From positions 62,001 through 126,000 of the forward strand of contig JAFGSB010000018.1 of the NCBI GenBank assembly GCA_016934825.1: a DNA stretch of 64,000 bases, written 5' to 3'. Source of the stretch: Candidatus Zhuqueibacterota bacterium. GTDB lineage: Bacteria > Zhuqueibacterota > Zhuqueibacteria > Residuimicrobiales > Krinioviventaceae. Below the pieces are notes generated by a model that was given only the letters and a program-made list of their open reading frames with translations, had not been told where the DNA came from and ran no database searches. The position numbers were made by a program, and so were the translations under genes. Positions 18,847 to 27,777 of the stretch are shown piece by piece. Each line of letters opens with the position of its first letter. The stretch's first letter is position 1.

Positions 18847-19944
18847 TTAAAAAGGTAACTCAATATCCAGTTCATATTCGTTTTTGATTTCAAGCATGGT
18901 TTTCTGCATGGCGTCATTAATCGGCACTCCCTCTTTGAGAATACGTTTTTGCCGCGCAAATCCTTTTTCTCCGGCGACATATATCCGCTCCTGTCCCGGG
19001 AACAGGTTTGCATTTCTCATGGTCCGGACGATATTGCCGGCAATACTTTTAAACTCTTCCAGGTCAATGAAATTGGAAACATTAATTGCCAGGAAAAAAT
19101 GTCCCAGTTTATTTGGGATCTTGTTGCCGTCTTTATCAAAGCCGGACAGGGCATTGGAAAATGGACCACCGCTCAGGGCTGAAGACAGTATTTCAACCAT
19201 CAAACCCAGGCCATATCCTTTGTGACCGCCCGTTTTTTCACCAATTCCACCCAGCGGTAGTAAAGCGGCCTGCTTGCTTCGGAATAGCTGCAATATTTTC
19301 CCTGGATCGGTATGGGAATTCCCCTCTTTATCGATGACCAGACCGGCCGCAACCGGTTTTTTCTCCCTTTCCAAAATTTCGACTTTGCCTTTTTGTATAA
19401 TTGACGTTGCCATATCAAGGATAAACGGGTGCTCCTCATCGGTAGGAGCCGAAAAGGCAATCGGATTCGTCCCGTACATGGGCTCGTTGCTAAAAGTCGG
19501 CGCGACGGTCGGGCGGGCGTTCGTTACCGCCAAACCGATCATTCCTTCCTCCGCCGCCATGAGCGGATAATACCCGCAAATGCCGAAATGGGTACTGTTT
19601 TTAACTGCTACGGCACCGACGCCAAGCATTTTCGCTTTTTCAATGGCAAGGGACATCGCCCTGTAAGATATAACGTGACCCATGCCGTAATTTCCATCGA
19701 TCAGGGCGGTACCCGGTGTATCCTTTACAATTTCCACATTGGTAACCGGATTTTGTACTTTGTCTTTAATAAAATCCAGATACATTTTTAACCGGCCGAT
19801 CCCGTGTGATTCAATACCGCGTATATCCGAACGGATTAAAACATCCACTACAATTGCGACATCATCTTTAGGAACTCCGCATTTTAAAAAAGATTTTTCC
19901 ATAAATTCCTTGACTTTTTCGACAGGCAAACGTATAACAGACAT
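18847..19944 (-). CDS. malate/L-lactate/ureidoglycolate dehydrogenase family (Ldh2) NAD(P)-dependent oxidoreductase
   Basis: A 365-residue member of the Ldh2 family, unrelated to classical LDH/MDH. Family motifs are clear: DIRGIESHGIGRL near residues 50-62 (substrate/catalytic His), NSTHFGICGYY near 116-127, GTNPIAFSAP, ILDMATS, and GGHKGYGLGLMVEILS near the end. Family members oxidise 2-hydroxyacids such as malate, lactate, sulfolactate or ureidoglycolate. Which one is used here cannot be told. A GGAGAA ribosome site lies before the ATG. It is followed closely by glpK, suggesting joint expression in three-carbon metabolism. Confidence 0.92.
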   Translation of the reverse strand: MSVIRLPVEKVKEFMEKSFLKCGVPKDDVAIVVDVLIRSDIRGIESHGIGRLKMYLDFIKDKVQNPVTNVEIVKDTPGTALIDGNYGMGHVISYRAMSLAIEKAKMLGVGAVAVKNSTHFGICGYYPLMAAEEGMIGLAVTNARPTVAPTFSNEPMYGTNPIAFSAPTDEEHPFILDMATSIIQKGKVEILEREKKPVAAGLVIDKEGNSHTDPGKILQLFRSKQAALLPLGGIGEKTGGHKGYGLGLMVEILSSALSGGPFSNALSGFDKDGNKIPNKLGHFFLAINVSNFIDLEEFKSIAGNIVRTMRNANLFPGQERIYVAGEKGFARQKRILKEGVPINDAMQKTMLEIKNEYELDIELPF

Positions 19945-20005
19945 GATTTTCTCCGAAAATTGATTACGTGTGTTTATGTGGTTTATACAAAAAAAAAGGG
20001 GAACT

Positions 20006-20809
20006 CTAATTTATATCCAAACGGCTTTTTAACTGATCCAGGTACACGTCATGTTCTTCCGCGGTTTCATGTTCCAAAAGTTCCTTGACTTCCTGAATAA
20101 TTTCCTTTTTATTTTTTTCAAACTCCGGGTCAGCCAACACTATTTCTTCATAATCATCTGCAATCTCCATAATAAAATTTTCCTGAAAAGGCTGTATGAG
20201 TTGATCCTGGTCGATCAGCGCCAAAATTCTGTTCAAAACTTCAAAGATTAATATCCGGGCGTGCTGCCATTTACTTTCATGCCGAAGGTACCTGGCGCGA
20301 ACAAATAAAATTTTACAGGGCTCGACAACTTCAAGAGGATTTATCTTTTCCGTGTGAGGAAAATCAAAAATATCGGCTACATCCTCCCGAATTGATCTTA
20401 ATTCATCCTCCGATGAATCATGTAAAAAGAAACCGCTCAATTCCGGAAAGATTTCCGATAAATTCACAAGTACCTCCACAAGCGTACTTTTATCCTTATC
20501 CCGAATGGCTTTGCGTAAATTCTGATAACTTGTGAACGATGATGGTTGGTTTTGCCAGGCAAGAAGGATGGCAACTTTATGTTCACAGGGAGTCGTACCG
20601 GCAGGACAGGTACACCTGCCGAATAATTGTTCATCTTCAACTATCATTTCGACATGATAATTACCCTTGCCCCGGACAGAGGCTCTCAGTCCGTAGTCGG
20701 TCTGAAAACGATTTTTTACAAGTTCATTTTCAAATATTTTTTCCCCTAATCGATAAAGTTCTGCGTTTGTATAAGACTTTACATCAAGCGGAGTAATCCT
20801 GGTCGGCAT
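20006..20809 (-). CDS. SWIM zinc-finger protein
   Basis: The N-terminal half carries a SWIM finger, CTCPAGTTPCEH (CxC...CxH), which binds zinc and often contacts DNA or protein. The C-terminal two thirds are acidic and helical with no known motif. I start at the ATG at 20809, because AGGAG stands at the right distance before it. The open frame further upstream (to 20893) overlaps the preceding gene and lacks that site. The full product is 267 residues, a common layout for uncharacterised bacterial SWIM proteins. It follows the bPH-like membrane protein gene by 40 bases and is probably in one operon with it. Function unknown. Confidence 0.8.
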   Translation of the reverse strand: MPTRITPLDVKSYTNAELYRLGEKIFENELVKNRFQTDYGLRASVRGKGNYHVEMIVEDEQLFGRCTCPAGTTPCEHKVAILLAWQNQPSSFTSYQNLRKAIRDKDKSTLVEVLVNLSEIFPELSGFFLHDSSEDELRSIREDVADIFDFPHTEKINPLEVVEPCKILFVRARYLRHESKWQHARILIFEVLNRILALIDQDQLIQPFQENFIMEIADDYEEIVLADPEFEKNKKEIIQEVKELLEHETAEEHDVYLDQLKSRLDIN

Positions 20810-20849
20810 AATGATACTCCTTTGATTTTTTATGATTACTTTTTTTATT

Positions 20850-21464
20850 TTATTCAGCCTTTGTTTTCCTGACGTCCCTGGCTTTTTGCACAATCTGTTT
20901 TAAGACTGTTTTATTCGCCTTTTCATCCGAGGCAAACAGCTTTGGGAAATACACCGGGGCCGCATTTTCACCAACGTTACAATAACTTGCAACCGGGGCA
21001 ACACCTATAACGGCCGCTTCCTCCCTGTCCTTTAATATCATCATAAAGGTATCATTTTCATCCTTTATTTCCTTTGCCCGTTCCCAGGAAATATATTCAA
21101 ATTGCTGACCGAAAGGTTTTTCTGCAGAGCCTAATATTCTGCCGATTGACTCTATTCCGCACATTGGCTTGACATGCACAAGGGCATTTTCCGTAATCCG
21201 GTATTCAAGTCCGTTGTAAACATTTCGGAAAAAGGCGCTGATCACACCAATAAGAAACACCGCAAAAAAAACGATCCTGGCAGCCGTGAGCGAAACATCC
21301 GGCAATCCGACGGCAAGAAAAAATATAGATGTCAATATCCCGGAGACAAATCCCCCCAATAACCAGGTAAAAATTTTTGTGAAAAAACGGCTGATTGCCC
21401 TGTGTCGCCAAATAAAAAGCGATTTCCCAAAATCTTTATCTTTAACTTTTTGCCAGGTCTTCAT
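20850..21464 (-). CDS. small membrane protein with bacterial PH-like domain
   Basis: A 204-residue protein with two adjacent transmembrane segments (about 31-55 and 60-80), followed by a soluble part starting YRITENALVHV. That phrase is typical of bacterial PH-like (bPH/YcxB-type) domains. The soluble part probably faces the cytoplasm. AGGAG lies 12 bases before the ATG. The function is not recognised. It precedes the SWIM protein gene in the same direction. It may equally be an unrelated two-helix anchor protein; the PH assignment is from pattern only. Confidence 0.6.
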   Translation of the reverse strand: MKTWQKVKDKDFGKSLFIWRHRAISRFFTKIFTWLLGGFVSGILTSIFFLAVGLPDVSLTAARIVFFAVFLIGVISAFFRNVYNGLEYRITENALVHVKPMCGIESIGRILGSAEKPFGQQFEYISWERAKEIKDENDTFMMILKDREEAAVIGVAPVASYCNVGENAAPVYFPKLFASDEKANKTVLKQIVQKARDVRKTKAE

Positions 21465-21622
21465 TTAAAAAATTTCTCCTTTCAATACGGATAACTGGAT
21501 TAAATTTACTGGTTAGTGGAACAACATAACTGTGATACTGTTTTTATAATATACGTTACAGAAATTCAATATAAAATACAAAAATTAAATTACACAAAAT
21601 TCCGGTAATATATAATCCAAAT

Positions 21623-22894
21623 TCACCATTCGATATTGTGACGGGTTTGCCCGTCTCCCGTTACTACAAATTTTCGGGTAGTCAGCGCTTCCAGTCCCAT
21701 CGGGCCGAACGCGTGCAATTTTGTCGTCGATATACCTATCTCCGCACCGAGTCCAAGTTCTCCGCCGTCGGAAAAACGGGAGGAGGCGTTCACCGCGACA
21801 ACGGAAGAATTGACATCCCTGATAAATGCCTGTGACGTTTTCAGGCTGTCGGTTACAATAACATCCGTATGTTCCGAGCCATATTTTTCAATATGGGCAA
21901 CCGCCTCTTCATAATTTTTCACCACCCGGATGGCAATAATAAGCGCCAGGTATTCGGCGTAATAATCCTCTTCCGATGCCTGTGCGATCTCCGGCAGAAT
22001 ATTTCTCGTCGCGGAACATCCGCGCATTTCCACGCCCTTTTTCTTTAAAACAGCCGCCGCTCTGGGCAAAAAACTCTCCGCCGCGTCCTGATGCACCAGC
22101 ATGGTCTCCAGCGCGTTGCACACTCCCGGCCGGGACGTTTTACCGTCAACCAATAAATTTATGGCCATATCCTCATTTGCATCTTTATCCACATATAAAT
22201 GACATACTCCTTTGTAATGTTTGATAACGGGTATCCGGCTGTTTTCCGCGACAAAACGGATCAATCCTTCCCCGCCGCGCGGTATAACCAGGTCGATACA
22301 TGTATCACATTTCAACAGATCGGTCAATACACTCCGGTCGGTAGTCGGGACAAAGGATATCGCTTCCGGGGGCGCCCCGCTTGCCTGCAGGGCTTTATGC
22401 AGGGAATCGACGATCGCTTTGTTGGAGTGAAACGCTTCCGAGCCGCCGCGAAGCAGTACGGCGTTGCCGGCTTTTAAACACAAACCCGCTGCGTCAGAAG
22501 TTACGTTGGGCCGGGACTCGTAAATAATACAGACAACACCCAGCGGGATCCGTCTCATGCCCACCTGAATGCCGTTCGGACGGGTCCGGATGTCGCTCAT
22601 CTCCCCGACGGGGTCATTAAAAGAGGCCACATCACGCAAGGCCTGCGCCATTGCCGAGATACGCTGTTCATTCAATATCAGGCGGTCGATCATCGCCGGA
22701 GACAGATTTTTCTCTTTGCCGTTTTTCACGTCGATGGCATTTGCCGCAAAAACTTGTTCCCGGTCTTTTTCCAACTGCGCCGCCATTGCTTTCAAAGCCT
22801 CATTCTTCACAGCCGTGCTTAACCTGGCAACCTGACGGGATGCCTGCTTGCATTTTTGCGCGATCTCAAGCAGCTCTTTATTTATCTGCAACAT
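21623..22894 (-). CDS. proA: gamma-glutamyl phosphate reductase
   Basis: Second step of proline synthesis: NADPH reduction of gamma-glutamyl phosphate to glutamate semialdehyde. At 423 aa it matches the family. Visible motifs are RIPLGVVCIIYESRPNV, CLKAGNAVLLRGGSEA, VIKHYKGVCHLYVD and SRPGVCNALET with the catalytic cysteine; FSDGGELGLGAEIGIST lies near the end. It starts 11 bases after proB with its own AGAGGAAA ribosome site, forming a proB-proA operon. Confidence 0.97.
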   Translation of the reverse strand: MLQINKELLEIAQKCKQASRQVARLSTAVKNEALKAMAAQLEKDREQVFAANAIDVKNGKEKNLSPAMIDRLILNEQRISAMAQALRDVASFNDPVGEMSDIRTRPNGIQVGMRRIPLGVVCIIYESRPNVTSDAAGLCLKAGNAVLLRGGSEAFHSNKAIVDSLHKALQASGAPPEAISFVPTTDRSVLTDLLKCDTCIDLVIPRGGEGLIRFVAENSRIPVIKHYKGVCHLYVDKDANEDMAINLLVDGKTSRPGVCNALETMLVHQDAAESFLPRAAAVLKKKGVEMRGCSATRNILPEIAQASEEDYYAEYLALIIAIRVVKNYEEAVAHIEKYGSEHTDVIVTDSLKTSQAFIRDVNSSVVAVNASSRFSDGGELGLGAEIGISTTKLHAFGPMGLEALTTRKFVVTGDGQTRHNIEW

Positions 22895-22905
22895 TCAGTT
22901 TCCTC

Positions 22906-24087
22906 TCATTTTTTCAATACCATCTCATCCCGGCTGACGACAACATCCGAATAAAAACCGTTCAGCACACTCTCAATCTCTTTGCTCTTTTTACCGATTA
23001 TCTTTTTCAAATCATCGCTGCCATACTGGCTTATCCCTTTAGCGACAAGAAGTGTTTGCCCCTCACAAACATGGATAATATTAACCGCATCACCGGCAGC
23101 AAAACGGCCTTTTATATTTTGAATGCCGGAGGGTAATAATGATGCCCCTTTGGTGCTGATCGCGTTGACCGCCCCCTGGTCTATAAAAATATCACCGAGG
23201 CTCGGTTTTGCGTGCAGCATCCAGTGCTTTTTCCCTTTGACCGGCTTGTCGGATTTGATAAAAATAGTGCCGCAAATAATATCGTTGAGCAGCAATTCGA
23301 AAAATCCGCGTTTTGTTCCGTTCATGATGATCGTATTGATGCCGCCGGAGGTAGCTTTTTCCGCCGCCTGGATTTTAGTCAGCATACCGCCGGTCGCGAT
23401 GGTGTTTTGCGTGCCGCCGGCAAGTTTATAGATTTTATCGTCTATTTTTTCAACTTTATTTAAAAGCTGCGCACCGGCATTTTTTCGCGGGTCCGCATCA
23501 AATAAACCGTCCACGTCGGAACAGATCAAAAACAAATCGGCCCCCGCCAATACTGCGACATACGCGGCCAGATTATCGTTGTCGCCGACTTTGAGTTCAT
23601 CTACCGCTACGGTATCGTTTTCATTGATAATCGGCAGGGTTTTAAGGTTTAACAGTTCCATAAGCGTGTTTTTAGCGTTGACAAACCGCTTGCGATTATA
23701 AATATCATCATAAGTGAGCAGTAGCTGCGCGCAGGGAAAATCAAACAACCTGCTCCATATTGCCATCAGCAGGGACTGCCCGATCGCGGCAAGCGCCTGT
23801 TTTTCCGGAATAGACCTCTGCGTTTTACCAATTAACTGAGTCTGGGTCGACAAACCCGCCGCTACGGCCCCTGAGGAAACCAGGATGATCTCTTTACCCC
23901 GGTTACGGCATTCAATGATAAAGCTTGCAATATCCAGCAAATATTTGGTGCTGCATTTATTACCACCGGCCGTGACCAGACCGCTGCCGACTTTGATCAC
24001 CGCACGTTTCCACGGCGGCAGTTTTATACCGTCTTTGGGTATTATTTGTATAAATCTGTCCGTCTTATTTCTCCCGCTATCATTCAT
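22906..24087 (-). CDS. proB: glutamate 5-kinase with PUA domain
   Basis: First step of proline synthesis: ATP-dependent phosphorylation of glutamate. The amino-acid kinase domain shows RAVIKVGSGLVT, ILVSSGAVAAGL, NENDTVAVDELKVGDND and GGMLTKIQAA. A C-terminal PUA domain (about 300-385) is present, as in the feedback-regulated E. coli form. The N-terminus carries some 25 extra residues before the kinase core; an internal start is possible but no better ribosome site is visible. It is directly followed by proA. Confidence 0.95.
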   Translation of the reverse strand: MNDSGRNKTDRFIQIIPKDGIKLPPWKRAVIKVGSGLVTAGGNKCSTKYLLDIASFIIECRNRGKEIILVSSGAVAAGLSTQTQLIGKTQRSIPEKQALAAIGQSLLMAIWSRLFDFPCAQLLLTYDDIYNRKRFVNAKNTLMELLNLKTLPIINENDTVAVDELKVGDNDNLAAYVAVLAGADLFLICSDVDGLFDADPRKNAGAQLLNKVEKIDDKIYKLAGGTQNTIATGGMLTKIQAAEKATSGGINTIIMNGTKRGFFELLLNDIICGTIFIKSDKPVKGKKHWMLHAKPSLGDIFIDQGAVNAISTKGASLLPSGIQNIKGRFAAGDAVNIIHVCEGQTLLVAKGISQYGSDDLKKIIGKKSKEIESVLNGFYSDVVVSRDEMVLKK

Positions 24088-24315
24088 TATTTTAAACTTT
24101 TTTATCCGTGTACGGCCCGGACCGGATACGGATGTATCAATATAGAAAATTAAAATACAAATTTCAAGATTGAAGGTGGCCGGTTAAGTCCGCTTATCTT
24201 AAATATAAACGGGACAACTCATATCATCCGGCATGATGATGGGGATGACCGATAAAACACATTTAACTGCCGCAGGTTCCCCGGGAGATCCTGAGAAACC
24301 TGTTAAACGAATCAA

Positions 24316-25677
24316 TCAGTCTCCGGCAGCAAGGGCGTAACATATCAATCTTTGTTTGAATCTAAGGTACAGAAATCCGTTTGCGACGACCGGTTTTGTC
24401 CAGACAGGACCCCTGACATCGCCCAGGGCTTTATTTAATTTTGTCGCCAGAATAAATTTATCCGGGTGCGGTTTCATCAGGAAAATATTTCCCTTGATGT
24501 CACAACACAGCAGGTGGTCGTCTACAAAAACACAGGTACCCCACCCCATCTCACCGGTGGACCATTTTTCGACGCCGTCCTGCAAAGTAACACATTTAAA
24601 AACGCCCCTGTTCTGGTAACTTTGCCCGGAATAACCGTACAAAAAACCGTCTATAACGTATGGATCGGAATGCATGGACTCGATTGTATTGTTTCGCCAG
24701 AGAATTTCCGCCCCGGAACCGTCAGCCTTTAACAACTGGCAGCCGGTTTTATAACCGGAAGTGATAAAAACAAAATCCCCGGTGACAACCGGAGTTGTCG
24801 CATGGGCGTCATACTGGGTTTCCCACGGTACATTCCAGAGCACCTCGCCGTTACGGGCATCAATTGCGGCAAGACCTTTTCCGTGAAAAGAAAGGACGGC
24901 GGGAAATTCCGGTTTGGGCCATCCCGTTATCGCGGCGTAACCGGCTATATTCTGACCGCTCTTCCAGGCAACAGTCCCTGAATGTTTATCATATGCTATC
25001 GTCCCGGCGGCGCCCCCGGCCTGAACGATAACAAGATCGTTAAGGATCAGCGGCGATGAAGAGTGACCCCAGGTAGGTTCCTTGCCGCCCTCATCCGTGA
25101 TGTTCCTGCGCCAGATTTCATCTCCGTCGGACAGGTTCCAGCACGCCAGATCACCGCTGCGGCCAAACGTGTAAACCCGGTCGTTATCTATAAATGATGT
25201 CGCACGAGGACCGGCACCGTGGCTTGAGACAGCCTTTGATTTGTATGATGAATGCCAGAGCAACCGGCCGTCCCGGGGATCCAGGCAAAAAATCAGGTCG
25301 CTCTCATCATTTCGTCCGCATACAATCAACCGGTTGCCCTGAATAACCGGAGCAGACCAGGCTGCGCTTGTATTCCCCTGGCACAGATAATCGACCTGCC
25401 AGACCTTTCTCAATCCACCTGACCAATCCTTTATGATCCCGGAAACAAGGCTGCGGTTGTCACCATTTTCACCCTGCCAGGAAATCCAGTCTGCATCACC
25501 TTTTACTATCGGCTCCGGTTCAGAGGAAACGCTCTCCGGGATCGGCACCTGATCCCCGCTCAGTTCCCTGCTGGTTTTCAGGATCGTGTACGTTGTCCAT
25601 TTCCGCGCCGCAATGACTATAATCACGATCATCAAAATAACAAAAATACCTGATAACCATATTTTCCATTTTTTCAT
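24316..25677 (-). CDS. membrane-anchored PQQ-like beta-propeller protein
   Basis: A 453-residue protein. Residues 6-24 are a single hydrophobic anchor or uncleaved signal, so the rest lies outside the cytoplasm. The remainder shows repeated propeller blades of the PQQ/quinoprotein type: phrases such as D.RDGRLLWH, NLSDGDEIWRR, DKHSGTVAWK and DARNGEVLWN recur about every 45-50 residues. No lipobox and no dehydrogenase catalytic set are visible, so it is more like BamB or a binding scaffold than an enzyme. AAGGAAGGG precedes the ATG. It lies 50 bases after a lipoprotein gene and is probably cotranscribed with it. Confidence 0.85.
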   Translation of the reverse strand: MKKWKIWLSGIFVILMIVIIVIAARKWTTYTILKTSRELSGDQVPIPESVSSEPEPIVKGDADWISWQGENGDNRSLVSGIIKDWSGGLRKVWQVDYLCQGNTSAAWSAPVIQGNRLIVCGRNDESDLIFCLDPRDGRLLWHSSYKSKAVSSHGAGPRATSFIDNDRVYTFGRSGDLACWNLSDGDEIWRRNITDEGGKEPTWGHSSSPLILNDLVIVQAGGAAGTIAYDKHSGTVAWKSGQNIAGYAAITGWPKPEFPAVLSFHGKGLAAIDARNGEVLWNVPWETQYDAHATTPVVTGDFVFITSGYKTGCQLLKADGSGAEILWRNNTIESMHSDPYVIDGFLYGYSGQSYQNRGVFKCVTLQDGVEKWSTGEMGWGTCVFVDDHLLCCDIKGNIFLMKPHPDKFILATKLNKALGDVRGPVWTKPVVANGFLYLRFKQRLICYALAAGD

Positions 25678-25727
25678 ATTTCCCTTCCTTTACAGCATTT
25701 ATTTGTTCCACCCATTTAATAATCGGG

Positions 25728-26618
25728 TCATTTTACCTGCTGTACAATCATATTATCCCGTCCCAGCAGCTGTCCCGTCAGATTTTGCACGGCGGCTTCC
25801 CATTTCAGGGGTGTTCCCGGCAGGTCCTCGCGCCGGTCGTTATTCAACAGATTGGCAATCTCTTCGTTGGAGATCAACTCCTGTAAATCGATAAGTGATT
25901 TTAAAAACCCGGTCTTTTTGGCGATAATTCCTTCCGCTCCGCAGCGCAAAATTTTGCCGTTTTTATCCAGCAAAGCGCCGGTAACATGAAGCACTTCTGC
26001 GGGCGTATCCAGATCAGTCAGCCATTCGGAAGGAATACTGTAACCGGTGCCGAGTGAAAGTTCCTTGCTGCCAAGTAAATTCTTCATGCGCAGGAAATAT
26101 TCGCTGAAACCCACCGTGATGAATAAAAAATAATCGACCTGATTCTGTCCGGCTCGCGCCAGCAAACTGTCCTTCCAGGCCGATGACGGGCTGTAACGAT
26201 ACAACACCATTTGATTATCCTCATCATTTTCATCGGTGCCCGTATGAGTTGCCGGAGAATTGAATGACTCTACGTTTCCCATGTAAATGTCCGGGGCCTG
26301 TTCCGGCGGCAAATCGATAAAATCCAACGGGTCAATTTTCTCAAAACCGCATACAGCTTTGTCAATTGCTTCGATTAACGGTTCGAGAGCATGTTTCCTG
26401 TCATTTTCAAAATAAGCGCGATATAACCGAATATCCATTTCAACGGGCAGCAATCCGACGTTGCCGTTTACAGTTATTTTTTTCCCATCGTAATAAGGCG
26501 CTTTTTTCACAACTTTGCTGCTGCTGGATCGAAATCCTTTAAAAGTCCCGGCGCATCCGGCAAGCAAAAAAAGACCTGTAAGCAAAATAATCGCAAAACA
26601 CTTTTGAGACTTTATCAT
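25728..26618 (-). CDS. lipoprotein of unknown function
   Basis: The N-terminus MIKSQKCFAIILLTGLFLLAGC is a textbook lipoprotein signal with an LAGC lipobox. I start at 26618, because GGAGGGAG stands immediately before it; an ATG at 26636 lies inside that ribosome site. The mature part (about 280 aa) has no motif I recognise. It contains an acidic segment and a YRYSPSSAWKDSLL stretch. Probable periplasmic or surface partner of the downstream PQQ-propeller protein. Confidence 0.8.
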   Translation of the reverse strand: MIKSQKCFAIILLTGLFLLAGCAGTFKGFRSSSSKVVKKAPYYDGKKITVNGNVGLLPVEMDIRLYRAYFENDRKHALEPLIEAIDKAVCGFEKIDPLDFIDLPPEQAPDIYMGNVESFNSPATHTGTDENDEDNQMVLYRYSPSSAWKDSLLARAGQNQVDYFLFITVGFSEYFLRMKNLLGSKELSLGTGYSIPSEWLTDLDTPAEVLHVTGALLDKNGKILRCGAEGIIAKKTGFLKSLIDLQELISNEEIANLLNNDRREDLPGTPLKWEAAVQNLTGQLLGRDNMIVQQVK

Positions 26619-26823
26619 TGTTCTCCCTCCATTCAAGAGTCCTTACTATTTTGTCAATTTTACTTAACCTTAAATTATCTTCTAACCAATAAAGAATAAA
26701 ATAACACTAAATAAAAAAAAGTCAACGTTAAATTTAAAATTATTTTTTTAAGTTTTGGCGAGCATAGAAACTGACGGCCACGTACGACGTCCATAAAATA
26801 ATTAACCATAATAAGGAAAATTC

Positions 26824-27267
26824 ATGAAAACCGGAACTGTTGCTTTATCCATTACATTATTATTTTTAACAAACCAGATAACCGTCGCGCAGGGGCTGTG
26901 GCGTTGCATAAGGATCAGCCTGAATACCGGCCTGACAGAAAACGCTGAAGCGTATGTGATAATAAGCCCCAAAGTTGTCACCGATTCTGCATGGCGGCGG
27001 TGTGTTCGGATCGTTGTCCATTTGCGCCCTTATTGATGAAGTATTGTGAGGTAATTTCGGTATGGAATTACAGGGGCAGCCGGCGGAAATAAAAACAGCG
27101 TTTACAGGTATAGTCGCAAATCATATCGTCTGATTATTACCGGTAATAGCTTCGTTCGATATTACCTGTTCCATGATATGGATACCGGTTTCCAGCCGTT
27201 CATTTTCGAATCCGGGGATTCGATAATCGGTTTGGAACCAGCTTGTTTTTGTAAAAATAATAGAAAA
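26824..27267 (+). pseudogene. probable remnant of a small exported protein gene
   Basis: An ATG at 26824 with a good AAGGAAA ribosome site opens a signal peptide ending VAQ, then a frame that stops at 27036 (70 aa in all). Beyond that, the stretch 26966-27050 reads protein-like in the +1 frame (APKLSPILHGGGVFG). The first frame reopens at about 27055 and reads protein-like again (SYRLIITGNSFVRYYLF) up to the neighbouring gene. This pattern suits an exported protein broken by two frameshifts. The alternative is a genuine 70-residue protein plus non-coding sequence. I do not recognise the family. Confidence 0.35.
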
Positions 27268-27777
27268 TCAGACATCACGGCCGGACAATATATCTTTAAT
27301 CTTATTAATACACTGGGCCGGTGTTTCCACTTTAATTAATATACCTTCCCGTATGTATTCCGCGAAAATATTACCGGGATCAAAATTTAATAAAATCACC
27401 GGTTTGAGATTTTTCAACGCCAAAGCGATTTCCGAGACCGTTCCCACCGAACCCGGACAGGCTACCACAACATCGCTGCTGAGCACATTGATCAAATTAC
27501 GCGCGTCGGCCATATTGGTCACAATCGGGATATCAATAAAAGGATTTGCCTCGGATTTCGAGCTTCCGGGCAATATACCGATCGTTAAACCGCCCCCGCT
27601 TTTCGCGCCTTTGGCGGATGCCCGCATAATCCCGGCGTTACGACCGCCGTTTAAAAGTATCCAGCCGTTTTCCGCGATCAAAACACCCAGTTCACAGGCG
27701 GTTTTTTCCGCATCACGGTTCACTGATGCGCCGCCCATGACGCCGATGATGGGCTTATGATTTTCGATTAAATTCAT
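27268..27777 (-). CDS. LOG/SLOG-like Rossmann protein (TIGR00725 type)
   Basis: A 169-residue member of the lysine-decarboxylase-like/LOG superfamily. It begins IGVMGGASVN, followed by LNGGRNAGIMRASAKGA and ACPGSVGTVSEIALAL. The last is a variant of the PGGxGTxxE motif of cytokinin-type nucleoside 5'-monophosphate phosphoribohydrolases, with serine in the second glycine position. Nucleotide binding is likely; whether it has the hydrolase activity is uncertain. The start overlaps the rlmN stop as ATGA, so it is translationally coupled to rlmN. Confidence 0.8.
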   Translation of the reverse strand: MNLIENHKPIIGVMGGASVNRDAEKTACELGVLIAENGWILLNGGRNAGIMRASAKGAKSGGGLTIGILPGSSKSEANPFIDIPIVTNMADARNLINVLSSDVVVACPGSVGTVSEIALALKNLKPVILLNFDPGNIFAEYIREGILIKVETPAQCINKIKDILSGRDV

